Assembly: GCA_034336665.1 (NCBI GenBank) | Contig: JAPFBE010000003.1 | Location: 34,136,360-34,200,359 of the forward strand | Reading direction: 5' to 3' | Length of the DNA stretch: 64,000 nt | Source: Luscinia megarhynchos | Lineage: Eukaryota; Chordata; Aves; Passeriformes; Turdidae | Shown: one piece after another, positions 51,666 through 64,000 of the stretch | How the letters are laid out: each line of letters starts with the position of its first letter | How positions within the stretch are numbered: the first letter of the stretch is position 1 | Position numbers and translations under genes: made by a program | Notes under the pieces: generated by a model | Databases searched by the model: none | Told to the model about the DNA's origin: nothing | Seen by the model: the letters and a program-made list of their open reading frames with translations, nothing else

Positions 51666-53039
51666 TCATGGAACATGTACTTCTAACAGGAAATTTATAA
51701 ATAGAACATGTCAACACTCCAATACACAATTTCTCCTCCACTACACATTGCTTTGTGCTTCACTAGGTTGACTGTCAGCTGCAGACATTCTCCATGCTGA
51801 GAGCACAAGGCAAATGCCCTCAGTGTATCTAAGATCATCCTTAAGCAAAATTGTGTACAACATAATATCACCAACAGCTGTTTCTTCCAATGTGTCCATC
51901 AGCTGAGAACCAGGACAGGCAGAACTCGGCTGTGCCAGGCACCCATGGAAACTGAAGAAAAATGACATTCAGCTGTCATCTATACAAACAGAGCTTTCTA
52001 TTCCCTTGAATGGTTCTTTCATCAGTCAGTATACTCCTTTCCTGGGACTTTGAGTCACTTCCTTGGGTCTTCTAGGCTTTCATGGTGTGCTGAATCAAGT
52101 GCCTAACAGCAGACAGACAAAAAGTATAGGATATATCTCATTAAACCCAGTTACTTCCTTAGAAAACATCTGTAATGTGCAACTTAGTGAAAGACAAAAC
52201 ATCTGGTCCAAATCCACACCAATTTTACATTTTTACCTCAGGGAGTGTTGCTGGCTGAGGCATGGGTACCAAAGCAGACACTCACTGTAGCTGACCAAAG
52301 AATAAGGCTTCTGCAGATGCTGTGCGAGTCCTTCTCTTCATTTTTAAGCAGAGCTTTTGTGGAAGATGGAGTATTGACTGAATGTAAGAACATTGGGGAT
52401 ACTCCACAAAACTCACCTGCCACCAGTAGAGATCTTATGAGCTCTGATACCTTACCAAGTTTTGGGGAGGGAGGCAAGGGGTGTAGACTACAATCTCACA
52501 TTCTTTCTGGCTGGAGGCAGCTTCCTGCCCCCATAGGAAACATGATAATATGAATAAGTATCTTCAAAGCAATTTTTCCAATGATCCAGTAAATTATGCA
52601 GGCTATCACTCTGCCAAAGACAAATGTCATTCAGCTTGATAAAAGCTGCAGAAACCATGTCTGCCTTTCAGATGGCATTTCAAGTTGAACACAGTCTTTC
52701 CTGAGCAATGAGCTGACAGTATGCTAAAATTGAAACCAGATGACCTTTCTTTTCTTTCTTAATAAGCATCTCTGATGACACTTACTCTATTGGAGATTCT
52801 TATTTGCAATGCCTGCTGCAAAAATCACCTCATGTATATTTGATAGTTCTATCGAGCAGTAGTTAGCACAGGTGGTCTGAAGAAGCATTGTTTAGAATTA
52901 GAAGAAACTGAAAATTCAGACTTAGTGTATATCAGAAAGCAGCCAACCACCTGACATCTTGACTCTAACACAATCCCTCCAATAAAAACTGTTAGTTTAC
53001 CAAAATATCGAGATCAGGCAAATCTTTTTAACAGCAGAA

Positions 53040-53165
53040 AACTATTGCCAGTATCAGTTTTCCTGTCCATTCATTAATTAAAGTCAGTTAATCAACAATC
53101 TCTTCTATTGACCAATAGCAGTGAAATGCTGCCATTTAGTTTGGTACCAATTCTATTGATCAGGC
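53040..53165. promoter_or_regulatory. Cluster of two CCAAT/NFI-like palindromes with homeodomain words
   Basis: CTATTG-AC-CAATAG (53105-53118) is an inverted repeat with 6-bp arms that contains a CCAAT word. TTGGTACCAA (53141-53150) is a perfect 10-bp palindrome resembling facing NFI half sites (TTGG/CCAA). Upstream, CATTCATTAATTAAAG and GTTAATCAACAATC supply homeodomain- and SOX-type words, and CTATTGATCAGG follows. Several short palindromes within about 120 bp of otherwise featureless DNA make a plausible but unproven enhancer. Confidence 0.3.
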
Positions 53166-56100
53166 TTGAGGCAATGGAAGAATAATTGTTGTATCATTGG
53201 AAAATATGAGTGCCAACAACTCCTGTCTACATCTAATATTTTTCTTGTCAGTTTTCTCCCCTGTAACTGGCTAGATGCCCAATTCCCTTTCAACAGACAT
53301 ATTAGAATAATCCAAAGTAATGATGACTGATCGTTCCAGGTATCATTAATACTAACTGCCAGTTGATGACAAAATAGATCACAGTCTGTATTGCTAGCCT
53401 TAATTTTGTAAAAATAGAAAAACATACCACAGGGATCTGAACTGACCCTGGCTGATCTGAAATAAAATGTTGATGAATACTGTACACTGTGAGTAAATAG
53501 GCCCACTAAATATTCAATAAGGCTGAAATATCATTTTGGCATAGAGAGAGAGAAGAGCAGCCAAGCTGTACTGAAGCAGACTGTTGAAGAGGCTTACAAA
53601 GAGAAATGATTGACTGTTTCTGTGGGTTTCTCTTTGTAACCAGTAGTTTTCTTCTGTTGTCAGATTAATAAGTTTGAAGAGGTGTTGATAAAAACTGACT
53701 CTTAAAGTGGCAATAGCAAACCTCTCTTGGAAAACCCTAAGTAACAGACTAAGATGAACTCAATGTACTTACAGCATGTTAAAAGCAAACTCCCAGTATA
53801 AGGGGATTTAGGCACTGAGAAAAGCGGCACCCAGTCTGAAATTGTGAACATCAATTTTGGGCACATTTTCACTCATGCATAAGCTATTCAGTCAATATTG
53901 CCTTCCACCCTTTTTTAAACTTTTTAAAGGAGTCTTTAAATCTAAAATTCATAACTTTACTGTATTCATCATATGTAAAAACACAGGTATTTTCTCAAGC
54001 AAATCTTCGTTATTTCTGTGACAGGATACTTCAGTTCCAGCTTTTTACCTAATAAAGGCAGACACCAGTGGGTATTCTGATAAAAGGCAGCACAAATCCC
54101 AGTTTTATATTTTGTAAACAATATGCTTTTCCCAGAATGTTATGTTCTCAAAGTCTTCTTGACCATCATGACCCCAGAAACAGATAAAAAATCCTGCCAT
54201 TTCAGCTACAGAAATAACAATTGTGTGGTAGCAGTGTTTCACTGACACTTTATTATGATATGACCACATCAGTCATATCCTGAGGGCTGGAATCAAGGGG
54301 CATCAGATTAATTACTTTTTTCAGTTTGAAATAGTTACAATCTTGAAGGTGGTTTCTTTTACCTGCAGCACTGCTGTTTTGTTCATACACCAAAATAAAC
54401 AGAGATGTACAAAACGTGCTCTTGAAATCATAAATCCAGTAAAGAACTAGGGGTGGTAAAACTGGAGATACTGTGAACATAATTACTTTTATTTGCAACT
54501 AAATATTAGTATGGAACACAGAGTATTAACCACCTTGATGTGAGTTCATCCTGCCAGGAATTCAACACCGAATTAAGTAGGAGCTCTGTGATAACCAGAG
54601 ATGAAGGCAAAGAGAAAATACTCCTGTTCCTCACTGCAAAGACTCAACACTGTGCAAAATGCAGCTGTTTTGGCAGTAGTACTTATTAAGTACTTGGTAT
54701 TTTATTTTTATGGGACTCTTATATGCAACAGATATTTAGCTCATTAAAATAAAATCCAACTGAAAAGAAATATCTTTTTATTCTTGATCCAGCTCAACAA
54801 AGTAACATAATTATTTTATCTATAAAGATGGTTCATAAAATGCCAGCTACACAATCCAAAATTAAATTATTAATTGGAACTGAATAGATAAAAAAGAGCT
54901 CTTTCCAGACTTCCAGCTTTCAAGAATTTAAATTTTTCAACTAAGTGAAATATTCAGCATTTGTTTCCATTTCTTTCTAGTGAAATTCCTTTGGGAAAAG
55001 CATAGTGTGGAACACTGTAAATTAGTTTCCTTGCATTTGGGAAAAATATTAATTCCTGGTTTAGGATTTCTATAATATGGGGGTTTTTTTGACTGAAAAT
55101 TCCATTAGTCCATCAAATGCAATACTAGTCAATTTAATCCAAAATGATACTTTTCCTGAGAAGATACTGACATACCTAATCTTCTATCTGTGTGTTTTCA
55201 CTCTGTTCTGGAGTTCTTTTATTTGCCTTCAATATCTTGTAGATATATATGATAATCTGCCTTTTGGTCCTTGCAGCAACGCAGTAATTCACACTGCTTG
55301 TTTGTGCTGTTTGTGCTTTTTTCTTTTTTTTATTTCTGGGCTATGTCTTGATCAAAAGAGTGCAGTTAATAAAATGAGCTCTTGCTTTTTTTTGGTTTGG
55401 GAACAGCATATATATTTTTTAATCTTTATCATGCTTCTTATTTCTTCAGACAAAAGCGATTCTTTTGATACTTTTGGATTCCAGATCCTATTTTCCTTCC
55501 CCAAACTTCTCTGCATTCACATGCACAGCTAGTTAATAAAGTCCTTCAAAAGGACTCCAAAAAAGAGGTAAGAGCAAATTTAACACCTTTAATAATTTAC
55601 TGTCTATACAGCTCTGAATGGGCAGTGCCATAAAGCCCTGTTTCTCCACCAGATCATTTAAGCCCATCCCTCCACCTTTCTTCTCCTTAGAGCCCCAGGC
55701 TCTGTCCCTGGACAATGGCTTCTTCCAACACCTGTGAAGGTGTTATGCAGCCAGAATTGGGGCTCTCTCCTGTTTCACTCCACCCTATCTTTCTAAACCA
55801 GATCTGTCTCATGTCTTTGCCTTTGCCTCAAACCTCTGCTCCACTTCTGCCAGCACTAAACATCTCATAAAAACCATCACCTTCTTCTGAGTGCTCAATT
55901 TAAAAGCCTGCTTGTACAAAAATTATGTCACTTAGTGAAGTCATAGCCATAAATCCATGAATTTCTTTTGCTTGTCTATCTACATTTATTTCCAGAAATA
56001 CAGTATAAACATACCCGGCCTGCCTTTGTTAGGTTTATTTTGCACATTGTACCTTCAAGAAGAAAATAGATTAAATTTATATATTCATATATGTATAATT

Positions 56101-59100
56101 TAAATATGCTTACACAGGATGGCTCCACTGAGCCACTGCAGATCTCATTGGCAGCTCTATCACCATCCTTCTTAGATATGGATCCTCTATATCTTTTAAT
56201 CACAGTTTTGCCCTGAGAATTTTTTCATAGCAGTAGTTCTTGCCAAATCTAATAAAAAGTCAGCAAATAGAAATTCTCTATGTGTCTGTGAAATCTAATC
56301 TGCAGCAAAATTGCTCAGACAAAGAAACATTCCAATGCAGTGGAAATTTTTTTTAAACCTATTCCTATTATTTTAAATGTAACATCTGGACAAGTACATA
56401 ATTAAATAACATAAAATAACTTATTTTTTCCTAAAAATTTTAATTAAAATCTGTGTAGTGCTGAACTATTGCAGCCTCTCTGATGAGAATCTAAATGAGC
56501 CCACCTAAGAAGGAGGGCATTTTTTTGCATTACCAATATGAACGATCAATTTAACACTTTTATTAACAAATCTAAAAGTAATTGCCCCAGCCAGCTTCAT
56601 CTTTACCTAGCAAAGTAAATGAAGAGATAATTCATGTCCTCAGGTGGTACTGTGATATAAGGGAGAAATTAACTTTATGCACATTTGAAAAAAGGATACA
56701 CAGTAATTTTTTGGGAAGAGTAGATTTAGTGTTTGTAAAATATTCAGCCATGTCCACAAGCAGAGATTAGGCTGTGTTCCTGTGGCAGTTCATCCTTCCC
56801 TGGTACAGTCAGCACTCCCTGTGGCTGGGAATCACTTGAAGGAATGAAGGGACATCCTGGCATTTAAGCATTTTTGGGGAACCAGCCCTGAAGATGCCTG
56901 ACATTGCAGTGTTCCAGTCCATCTGCCTATTCCCTAGGGTTTGGATAGAGCCCACTCACCTTTTCTTTCTGCTGGGTTGCTAATGCACCCTCAGTGGTGC
57001 CATGCAGAGCTCACTGAAGATCTCTTTTCCTCATGGGCTGAGTTCCCAAAATTTAACATATTAGCTAACACAAAATTCTCTTTCCTTGGCAGTTCACCCC
57101 AGAAAAGCACACACCCAAGATGCACTCTTTTGATGTCAGTATTTTCACCAATGATTTCATTTATCCAGTACTAATTTTGGGGAGAAGATGGTGAAGAACA
57201 TCACACTATCTAAAAAACAATTTTATGCACATGGTTTATTTTAACCCTGCGAAGTATCAGAAATTATATTGTTGCTTTTAATTTACCTCTTCTCATGAAA
57301 GCGAGCAATTTTTTTCTCTCATATTATGTCTAGTTCTCTCTGCCTCTCCTCCCTCCCTGAGGTGTGACTGCTAGAATCACAGGAGCATTGGCACCAGCTG
57401 GCTGCTGCTACTTTTTGCTACCTCCTTGTCCCTTCTCGTGGCTGGTTTGTGTGGGTCTCTCCCAGCATCATCCCTCTAGGATCTGATCTGACAGATCTCA
57501 CACAGCACATACAAAAAACACTGCTAGAGCACCCAGCAGGGTGTTACTAGCAGCATTGCAGCACAGAGTGTTTTGCAGAATGCATAAGGTGATTAAAATT
57601 GTAAAGGGACTGAATTTTGGATAAAAGCTCTTTTTTGCAGTCATCCCCAGAGAAGGCTGAATGAAGAAGGTAGAGTTTTCATTTGGGAAGATCTTGACAA
57701 GTAATTTTTTTCAATTCCTGTTCATAGGAATTTTTTCACATTCGTGTCATTTCTCCTATTTTTAACTTGTTTTAAAATTCTTTAAATACTTCTAAAGATA
57801 AATGCCTGCATAAGCAAAAAATTAAATAAACACATTTAATAAATTTCAAACTGAGATAAAGACTACTGCTCTTACTGAAGTCCCTGAGGACAGTGTGAGA
57901 CAGGTATTTCTGTGTCTAAAAGGCACAGTAAGACTTGACAATGATCTTGTGGTAATACAGAACACTAATCTGAGACACAAGAGACCGTGAAGTGTATCTG
58001 CAATAAATTGTGAATGAAAAAGTAAGGCAAGGATGAGTACATCCATTAAGATACAACAGAATTATTATTAGCATTAGGAGTTGTTAGCTTAATTAAGTTG
58101 TTATTAGTTTTACCAACCAAATACAGTATCACTGCAGGAGTTACACTAAGAAATGCTACTGGAATCTCTGAGCAACAATGGATTAATTACCAAATTCTTC
58201 TTCCTCCCACCCAATAACCAGACTTCCTTGTCAGTGTCATTAGAGACACTATTAGTCTTGTAACTTTATCATCCCTAATTAACAGAAAAGGGCAGACAGA
58301 GGAAGATGGTGCTGTGACATCAGGCATTCCATCACAACCCCCAGGGGCATGTAGCACCTCCTTGCTCGTAGTTCAAAAGGAGAATAAAGCATTTGAGCTT
58401 CTAGACTAGCTACTGTTCACTCTGACTTTTCTTTCTGCCAGTGTTTGGGATGCTGGGGTTGTACCACTGGCACAGACAGCCACAAGTATGCTGGCCTCAG
58501 AAAATCACCCCAGCAGTTAAAAAACATTTCCACACCGCCTTGCTGGGCACCCTAAGAGTAGAACAGAGCTGCCCTTGCTGACAGCCTTGCTCACTGTTCT
58601 TGCTCTGCCCTCAGCCCCAAGGCAAGATGCTGAGATCCTGTCTGTGCCACCAGTCCCTGGGGATGTCCTGTCCATCCCCACGGACAGCAATGCTACTCCT
58701 AGCCATAGTCTGGCATCTGGTGAGGTGTTCATGGACTTTTAGAACACCCCTTTCTAAAATGTTGATGATAAAGAAAATGTAGCTATTTAAGTTTCGGGTT
58801 AAAGGCACTTTCACACAGATCAGATTTAACTCAATTTGTCATTATACTCAAGGAGATTTTGGTATTTAGATCAAGCCTTCACTTCTTAGCAAAAAAAAAT
58901 TTTGGAAGATCTAACAGAGATCTCATCCCTTCTGATTAAAGAAAATGCAGAAAAGTTAAATCAGACTTAAGCTGTTTATAATTCCTACTGAATAATTTGA
59001 CTTTGATTACTCCTTTATTAATTATAGTTTTTTATTAGTTAATGACCTAGATATCAGGTTTAATTATGTTTGTCATCCATACCTGTCATACTTACAATGT

Positions 59101-62100
59101 ATTAGTGCATAATACATCTAACATACATGCATGCTTGTAGGAGCAGTGTATAATCTGTTTCAATTATTCTCTGTGTTTGTGTCTGAATATCATCACTGCA
59201 TTCAGAAATTGGCAGGGGTGGAGTAAATTTCCCACAGAACAGGCTAGTATGGTTGTATTTTGGATTTTTGAACAAAACAGTGTTGAAAACACAGGGATTA
59301 CTTTTTATTTGTTTTCTTGTAAGGCAGTCCTGTGAGATACAAAGATTTAAAAAAGAATGAAATTTGTCTGAGGTAATGAACTCCTTAGCAATGTTTTGGT
59401 TTAGAGTCCTGTGTTTAAAAAGGAGAATGAGGACCCTTATCCCAGACTTTCAACACCTAACTTTCAAGATCAATATTCAAATCTATATAGCAATATCTAA
59501 CTCCTGGTCAGAGTTCCCCAACAGCATCATGTAATAAGCAGTCAATAAGTGCTACAAAAATTTCTTAAACACAAACATCTGTGCCTGTTTAAAAACTAAA
59601 GCCAAATAATGCAGAGTATTCCTGAATGGTGCCACATGTTTCCACATAGAAATTTCCAAATTTTCTGTGAGGTCAGAACCGTTTACAACTGTGGTGGTCA
59701 CAATGGTCCCATTCAGTATTTACCTATCATGCCATCCTGCTAACTGGACCTTGGCTGAAGTATGCTTATTCCTAACAATAGTAAAAATATAAATAAAATC
59801 ACTTAATTATATAAGTTTTTTCTTCAAGAATACCTTAGGGCTCAAGACTTTTTTTTCTCTCCCCCCAACAGAAGTTGAAATCACTTAGCTGTTAAAATTC
59901 CATTGTTAAAATCACTCCAATTTCATTATGGAGAAGAAACAGCTGAAAGAGATGGTCATTCTCTCAGAGGACTAATCTTCATTTATAAGTGAGTCAGCAA
60001 TCTGTATATATTAAACATTTGTTTTGGGGAAAGGACAAACAGTGTTTTGCACATACTCAAAATGAAAACCTGTTGAACCAGTGTTCTGAGTACAACACAC
60101 TGTACCTTAAGAATCAGACAGCATAGTACCATATATGCTTCTGATATCAACATACAAAATAAAAACTCTGTACCCAGAAGCATTTTTGTTCATTTTGTAG
60201 TATTTCACTTTTGATACTCGATAAATCTGCTTCTGGAGTTAAAATAAGTTTTGCATAATTATTTTTTTCATTCTTTTTATTCTGATGAGTGATAGGTACT
60301 TCTCAAAAACTATGATTTATTATATTACTGAATATTTTTGTGGGCGTTTTTATGGATATGCAAATAACCTTTTGCTATTTCTTTATTCAAATTACATAGA
60401 ACCAGTTCTAGTTGTAGGCAAGTTTGTTATGTTTAGTTTAATTAGCCATCAGATTTAGAATGGATTATTAAGAGTTCTAAACAGTTAATGCTCAGGTTCA
60501 TTACATTGAATTTAGAAATACATTATGTTTCTACACCTCGAAGCCTAAGCAGAGGGACTCAGCTCCATCACTGATTTCCCAGGAACATTTCTATTGATCT
60601 TTGATGTGAAACCTGAGGGTACTGCCTGCCTAGATCATTGAAGGATGCAAATGACCAACGTGCAGAGGAGTTCTCTCAATGAATATGATGGGGAAGGAGA
60701 GCTCTCCTGATACTTCCTTTTTCACCACGACAACATCAGGTAAATATCTAATAACTGAAAGGTTTGTAACATCACCTGACAGACCCCTTCCACTGAGGAG
60801 TGGATGCAGGAGATTCTCCCCCACCAATGGCATCCCTCATCTCTTTTCTGTTCACTGACACAGGATGTACTTCTACAATCTGCAACAATGTCCTACAGAT
60901 AGAGCTTGATGCTTTGCTATGCAGCAGTTAGCCATAATTTGGGGTGCTGCAAGCTGCAGGTTGTGTTTTAAATAACTGCATGAGCAGGGAGACAGAAGTG
61001 CTGCAGCAAAGTGTTAGCTTGCCTGTGAGAAACATGGGCATTTCTCAATTGATCCTGGGTTATATGGCAATTTAAATATTTCACAAGTCGCCTTAGATCC
61101 TCTGGAAAATGCATGCAATTAGCTTCTGAGTACCTGAAAGAATAATACATAATCATAATACATGATTAATAGTTGGTAATTATTTTCTTCTTCTATATTT
61201 TCAACATCCCTTAATCCTAATTAATTGTTAGTTGGAATACAGATGCTTAATAGATGCCAAGTACTGGATCTGTTCCACTTTTTTCACAGTGTAGAATATG
61301 CTGCACATGGCAAAAAGAGAGTATCTTTAAATCCCTGGGCCAAGAAACTACCAGGAAATGGGAAAACCCAGGTTTTTTTAGAAAAAAATCTTTTTCTTAA
61401 AATAAAAATTTAGAATTAGAATTAATTAATTATCTTAGAACTACTTTTTAGAGCTTTAGAAGGCAGCTTGAATTACTCAGGACACCATGGAAAAGCAAGC
61501 AATGTAGAAAGACTGTTGTCACGGGAAAACACAAGTTTAGGACATCGAGGCTGAGTGAGTAGGACACCAGTGACAGGATTTGATGTGAATTCCTAATTCT
61601 AGCTGAATAATTATCGTGCTGATAACTCTTTGAAAGGAGAAAATAGGGGCTATTAAGAGTCACTATGGTAAAATGGCCCTGGAAAATGCAGAGACAGCTG
61701 AAGCACTGTCAAAGATGCTATGTAAAACAGAAAGGGACCAAACCTATTTTAGCTTTATTGAGAAGTTAGAAGTGGCAAGGGAACAAGCTATCAGGGGACA
61801 CAGGTGCTTAGCATTCATCTGGAGCAGAGATTGCTGTTACATGAATCATACAAGGCTATGCTTTTTCTCCTAGAAAGCAACCAGGAGAGTATCACACTGT
61901 GACTCTCAGTGGGAAACTTCTCACCTTTTATTCCCTCTTCCCCTTCCCTGCCCTGAGATATCAGTCCTCCTGAGATAGAAGAGTAGCAGTAAAAGACAGA
62001 ATTAATTGGCTTTTATTCATTGAGGCATTTAAGACCTCTTCCATAGCATATTGCAGCTGAATTTCTATTTCATGCATTTCAGTGGTGTCTGAAACTTGGA

Positions 62101-63081
62101 TGCTCAGAGTGATGTTTACATAAAGAGATTTTCTTGTCAGGTGAATGATTTATTTCTAGGTAAACTCAGGTCTCAGGAGTTGTCTCTATAGGGTGGATGT
62201 TGGGAGCACTCCCAGCCCCTGTAAGCCCAGGCTAGATGCCAAGGCTATGACAGGGCAAGATCAAGCCAGCCCCATCCCTTCCTAGCCCACACCTTGCTCA
62301 TATTGAGGAAGAAAACCTGGGCGATGAGCACCTCACACCAGATCAAGACACCAGAACTGATGTCATTTGGGTAACACAAGGCACTGAAAACTTCACAAGT
62401 TTACTAATGTCTCTCCTGCATGCCAGGAAAGGAATATGATGCTTACCAGGTGTAAACACAGTGACTGTGCTATGGAAAGCAGCCCTGCTGTGCCAGCCTC
62501 TTCTGAGGAGCACACAGCCAGCTGGAAACTGTAAGCAAGGGACCAGGATGCATTCCCTCCCTTTCCCAACAGACAAGTGAGATTTATGATACATATGCTC
62601 TGCAGATTGAAAAAAAAATAAATTATCTGACATTTCTGGGGGTTTCACAGCACATTGGATAGAGGTGGCAAAATGAAAGCAACTATAATAAAGGAGGAGC
62701 TGAAGTTTTTAATTGTTCTCTGTCTCTCCTGTTTTCTTCCTTTAAGAGAAAGTGTGAAAGGAGTGCAACCCAAACACAACACTTGAGCTCAGGTACAGCC
62801 TGGAAAAAACATCTGAATAGTGAACACCTGGTTCAATAGGATGGTCAAGGACCCCCATGGCTGGCAACAGTTTCAGTGTCTGTCATATTTTCTAAGACCC
62901 AGAGACACAAAGTCCTGGATTCAAAAGAACATAATAAAAAATGCTTCCAATTGTGGTTGATACACAAGGCTTGAAGATGTGAAATAAGAGCTTCCTAAAG
63001 ACTCTAAAGCTAGAATGTGAAGTAAAAGAATGTTGCTAATATTTTTGGGAAAGGATGAGAAAGGAAATTAGTTGAGAATTG

Positions 63082-63096
63082 AAAAAAAAAAAAAAA
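63082..63096. repeat. A15 homopolymer
   Basis: Fifteen A residues followed by CCCG and a second A7 run. Simple sequence only. Confidence 0.85.
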
Positions 63097-63514
63097 CCCG
63101 AAAAAAATCAAAACTGGGACAGGCAACCTGGTCACATTACAAGAAATTTCTTTGTCACTTGCAATGTTTCTGGGAAGTGAGAAAGGTCATTATATGCCAT
63201 GAGAGGACTTTGTGGGGCATATGAGTAATTTTATTCTCCTGTAAGAGGATTCAACATTCAAAGACTGAACTTGAAGTCTTAATTGTCGTCCTGAAAGTAA
63301 TTAGGCAACAAGCAATGGAATTCTACCCAAACTTTCCTCTTCATCTTTTTTTTCAGTTCTCTCTTCCTTCTCATTGCTCTTCTGAGAAAATTTTAGCTCT
63401 GAAAGCAATCGAGGTACCTCCTGTCTTTCTTTGATTTCATTGCTCAACAATCAGTGTTGCTGCACTGCAGCAGAGGTCAGCACTGAAAGAAGAAGGATTA
63501 TTTGAAGTGTCCTT

Positions 63515-63620
63515 TTAGCTATGACAGTTTATTAATCATTGTGTGTGATTAATTGCATGGGCTTTGCATTTACACAATACTTGAAGCTATGATTCACAAC
63601 AATTCTAAATATACTTCTAC
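63515..63620. promoter_or_regulatory. Palindromic PBX/HOX-like pair with octamer-like word (candidate enhancer)
   Basis: ATTAATCA (63531-63538) and TGATTAAT (63546-63553) are perfect 8-bp inverted arms with a 7-bp TTGTGTG spacer. TGATTAAT is the form of a PBX-HOX composite site (TGATTRAT). Directly downstream are TTGCATGGG and TTTGCATTTA, octamer-like words. The arrangement is seen in the sequence; the factor assignment is from known consensus sites, and enhancer function is inferred. Confidence 0.35.
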
Positions 63621-64000
63621 AGAGCTCTAAGTCAGCCCTTTGTTCCCTTCCCTATTTTTGTGGAGTTAATTGTTCTTACCCAAGTTCATGGCCTGAGATT
63701 TGCCCATAATAAACAGCATATTTTCCTTTTTTAATGTAATTTCCCTGTGTATCAGGATTCCATTAACTCTATTCCTATTTTGCAATTACATGATCTGCTT
63801 ATTGGTGTCTTCAAATACAATCAAAACCTTTTCTATTTGATCATCTGGGTCACTGAAAATAATATCTGATAATACTACTCCCTTAGGGCTGATCCTTGTA
63901 GAACATTACTCAGTCCTTTCCAGGGTGTACCTGAATCACTGATAAGGAATTTACACGCAGAATTTTCCCATGACGTTAAAAACTTTTTAAATCTAAATAT
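63621..64000. other. AT-rich non-coding DNA, no gene seen
   Basis: Unremarkable sequence to the window edge, with no frames, repeats or RNA recognised. Confidence 0.65.

Larger units (their letters stand above)
51666..63514. other. AT-rich non-coding DNA, no gene seen
   Basis: No exon, RNA or mobile element was recognised. The longest frame (55077-55532, +, 151 codons) is in T-rich sequence, giving Phe/Leu/Ile/Cys-rich translation with no domain and no supporting context. An A15 tract lies at 63082-63096. Palindromic motifs at 53.1 kb are listed separately. GC-richer patches near 57,340-57,560, 58,430-58,720 and 62,190-62,340 carry no identifiable feature. Confidence 0.6.

Noticed and set aside
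55077..55532. 151-codon plus-strand frame, hydrophobic
   Set aside because: The strand is T-rich, which depletes stop codons and yields Phe/Leu/Ile/Cys by composition. No domain, repeat or splice context supports a gene.
1..64000. CRISPR arrays, operons, phage or plasmid features, tRNA genes
   Set aside because: No regularly spaced direct repeats, packed ORFs or tRNA-like cloverleaf sequences were seen. The CR1 and ERV content places the window in a bird nuclear genome.

Overview
The window reads as AT-rich, CpG-poor, non-coding DNA from a bird nuclear genome. The bird call rests on interspersed repeats. There are CR1 LINE copies with the typical 3' end of short ATTCTRTG-like repeats, in both orientations (about 13,471-15,177 +, 18,722-19,177 -, and two short 3'-end scraps near 25,257 - and 51,561 +). 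There is also one diverged solo LTR (about 30,614-31,166, sense strand minus) of a type I recognise from avian endogenous retroviruses. No bacterial, plasmid or phage architecture is visible: no operons, no tightly packed ORFs, no Shine-Dalgarno-led starts.

I could not support any intact protein-coding gene, any coding exon, or any tRNA, rRNA or other structured RNA gene. The open frames present are short, mostly under 100 codons and at most about 150. They lie in all frames, lack recognisable domains, and the longer ones sit in T-rich, simple-repeat or locally GC-richer DNA where stop codons are rarer by composition. The only recognisable coding signal is the decayed reverse transcriptase of the CR1 element at 13.5-15.2 kb. 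The window is therefore either intergenic (gene desert) or inside a very long intron; the sequence alone does not decide which.

Layout: 1-11.9 kb is AT-rich unique DNA with TTTG-type simple repeats and an octamer/homeodomain-like cluster near 10.03 kb. At 11.9-12.4 kb lies a GC-richer block with broken reading frames ending in an A/C-rich tract, possibly a retrocopy remnant. At 13.5-15.2 kb is the 5'-truncated CR1. At 18.7-19.2 kb is a second CR1 on the opposite strand. At 20.4 and 27.6 kb are AT-rich inverted repeats built from homeodomain-type words. At 30.6-31.2 kb is the solo LTR. At 39.23-39.65 kb is a 7-bp minisatellite abutting a perfect (CTTTT)30 array inside a 377-bp polypyrimidine tract. 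At 40.03, 53.1 and 63.53 kb are further small palindromes of transcription-factor-site type. The rest is featureless to the eye.

I did not find an undescribed gene system. The observations most worth testing are the cluster of palindromic, homeodomain/PBX/SOX/ZEB-like motifs as candidate conserved non-coding enhancers, the long and probably polymorphic pyrimidine repeat, and the 12-kb frame-shifted block.
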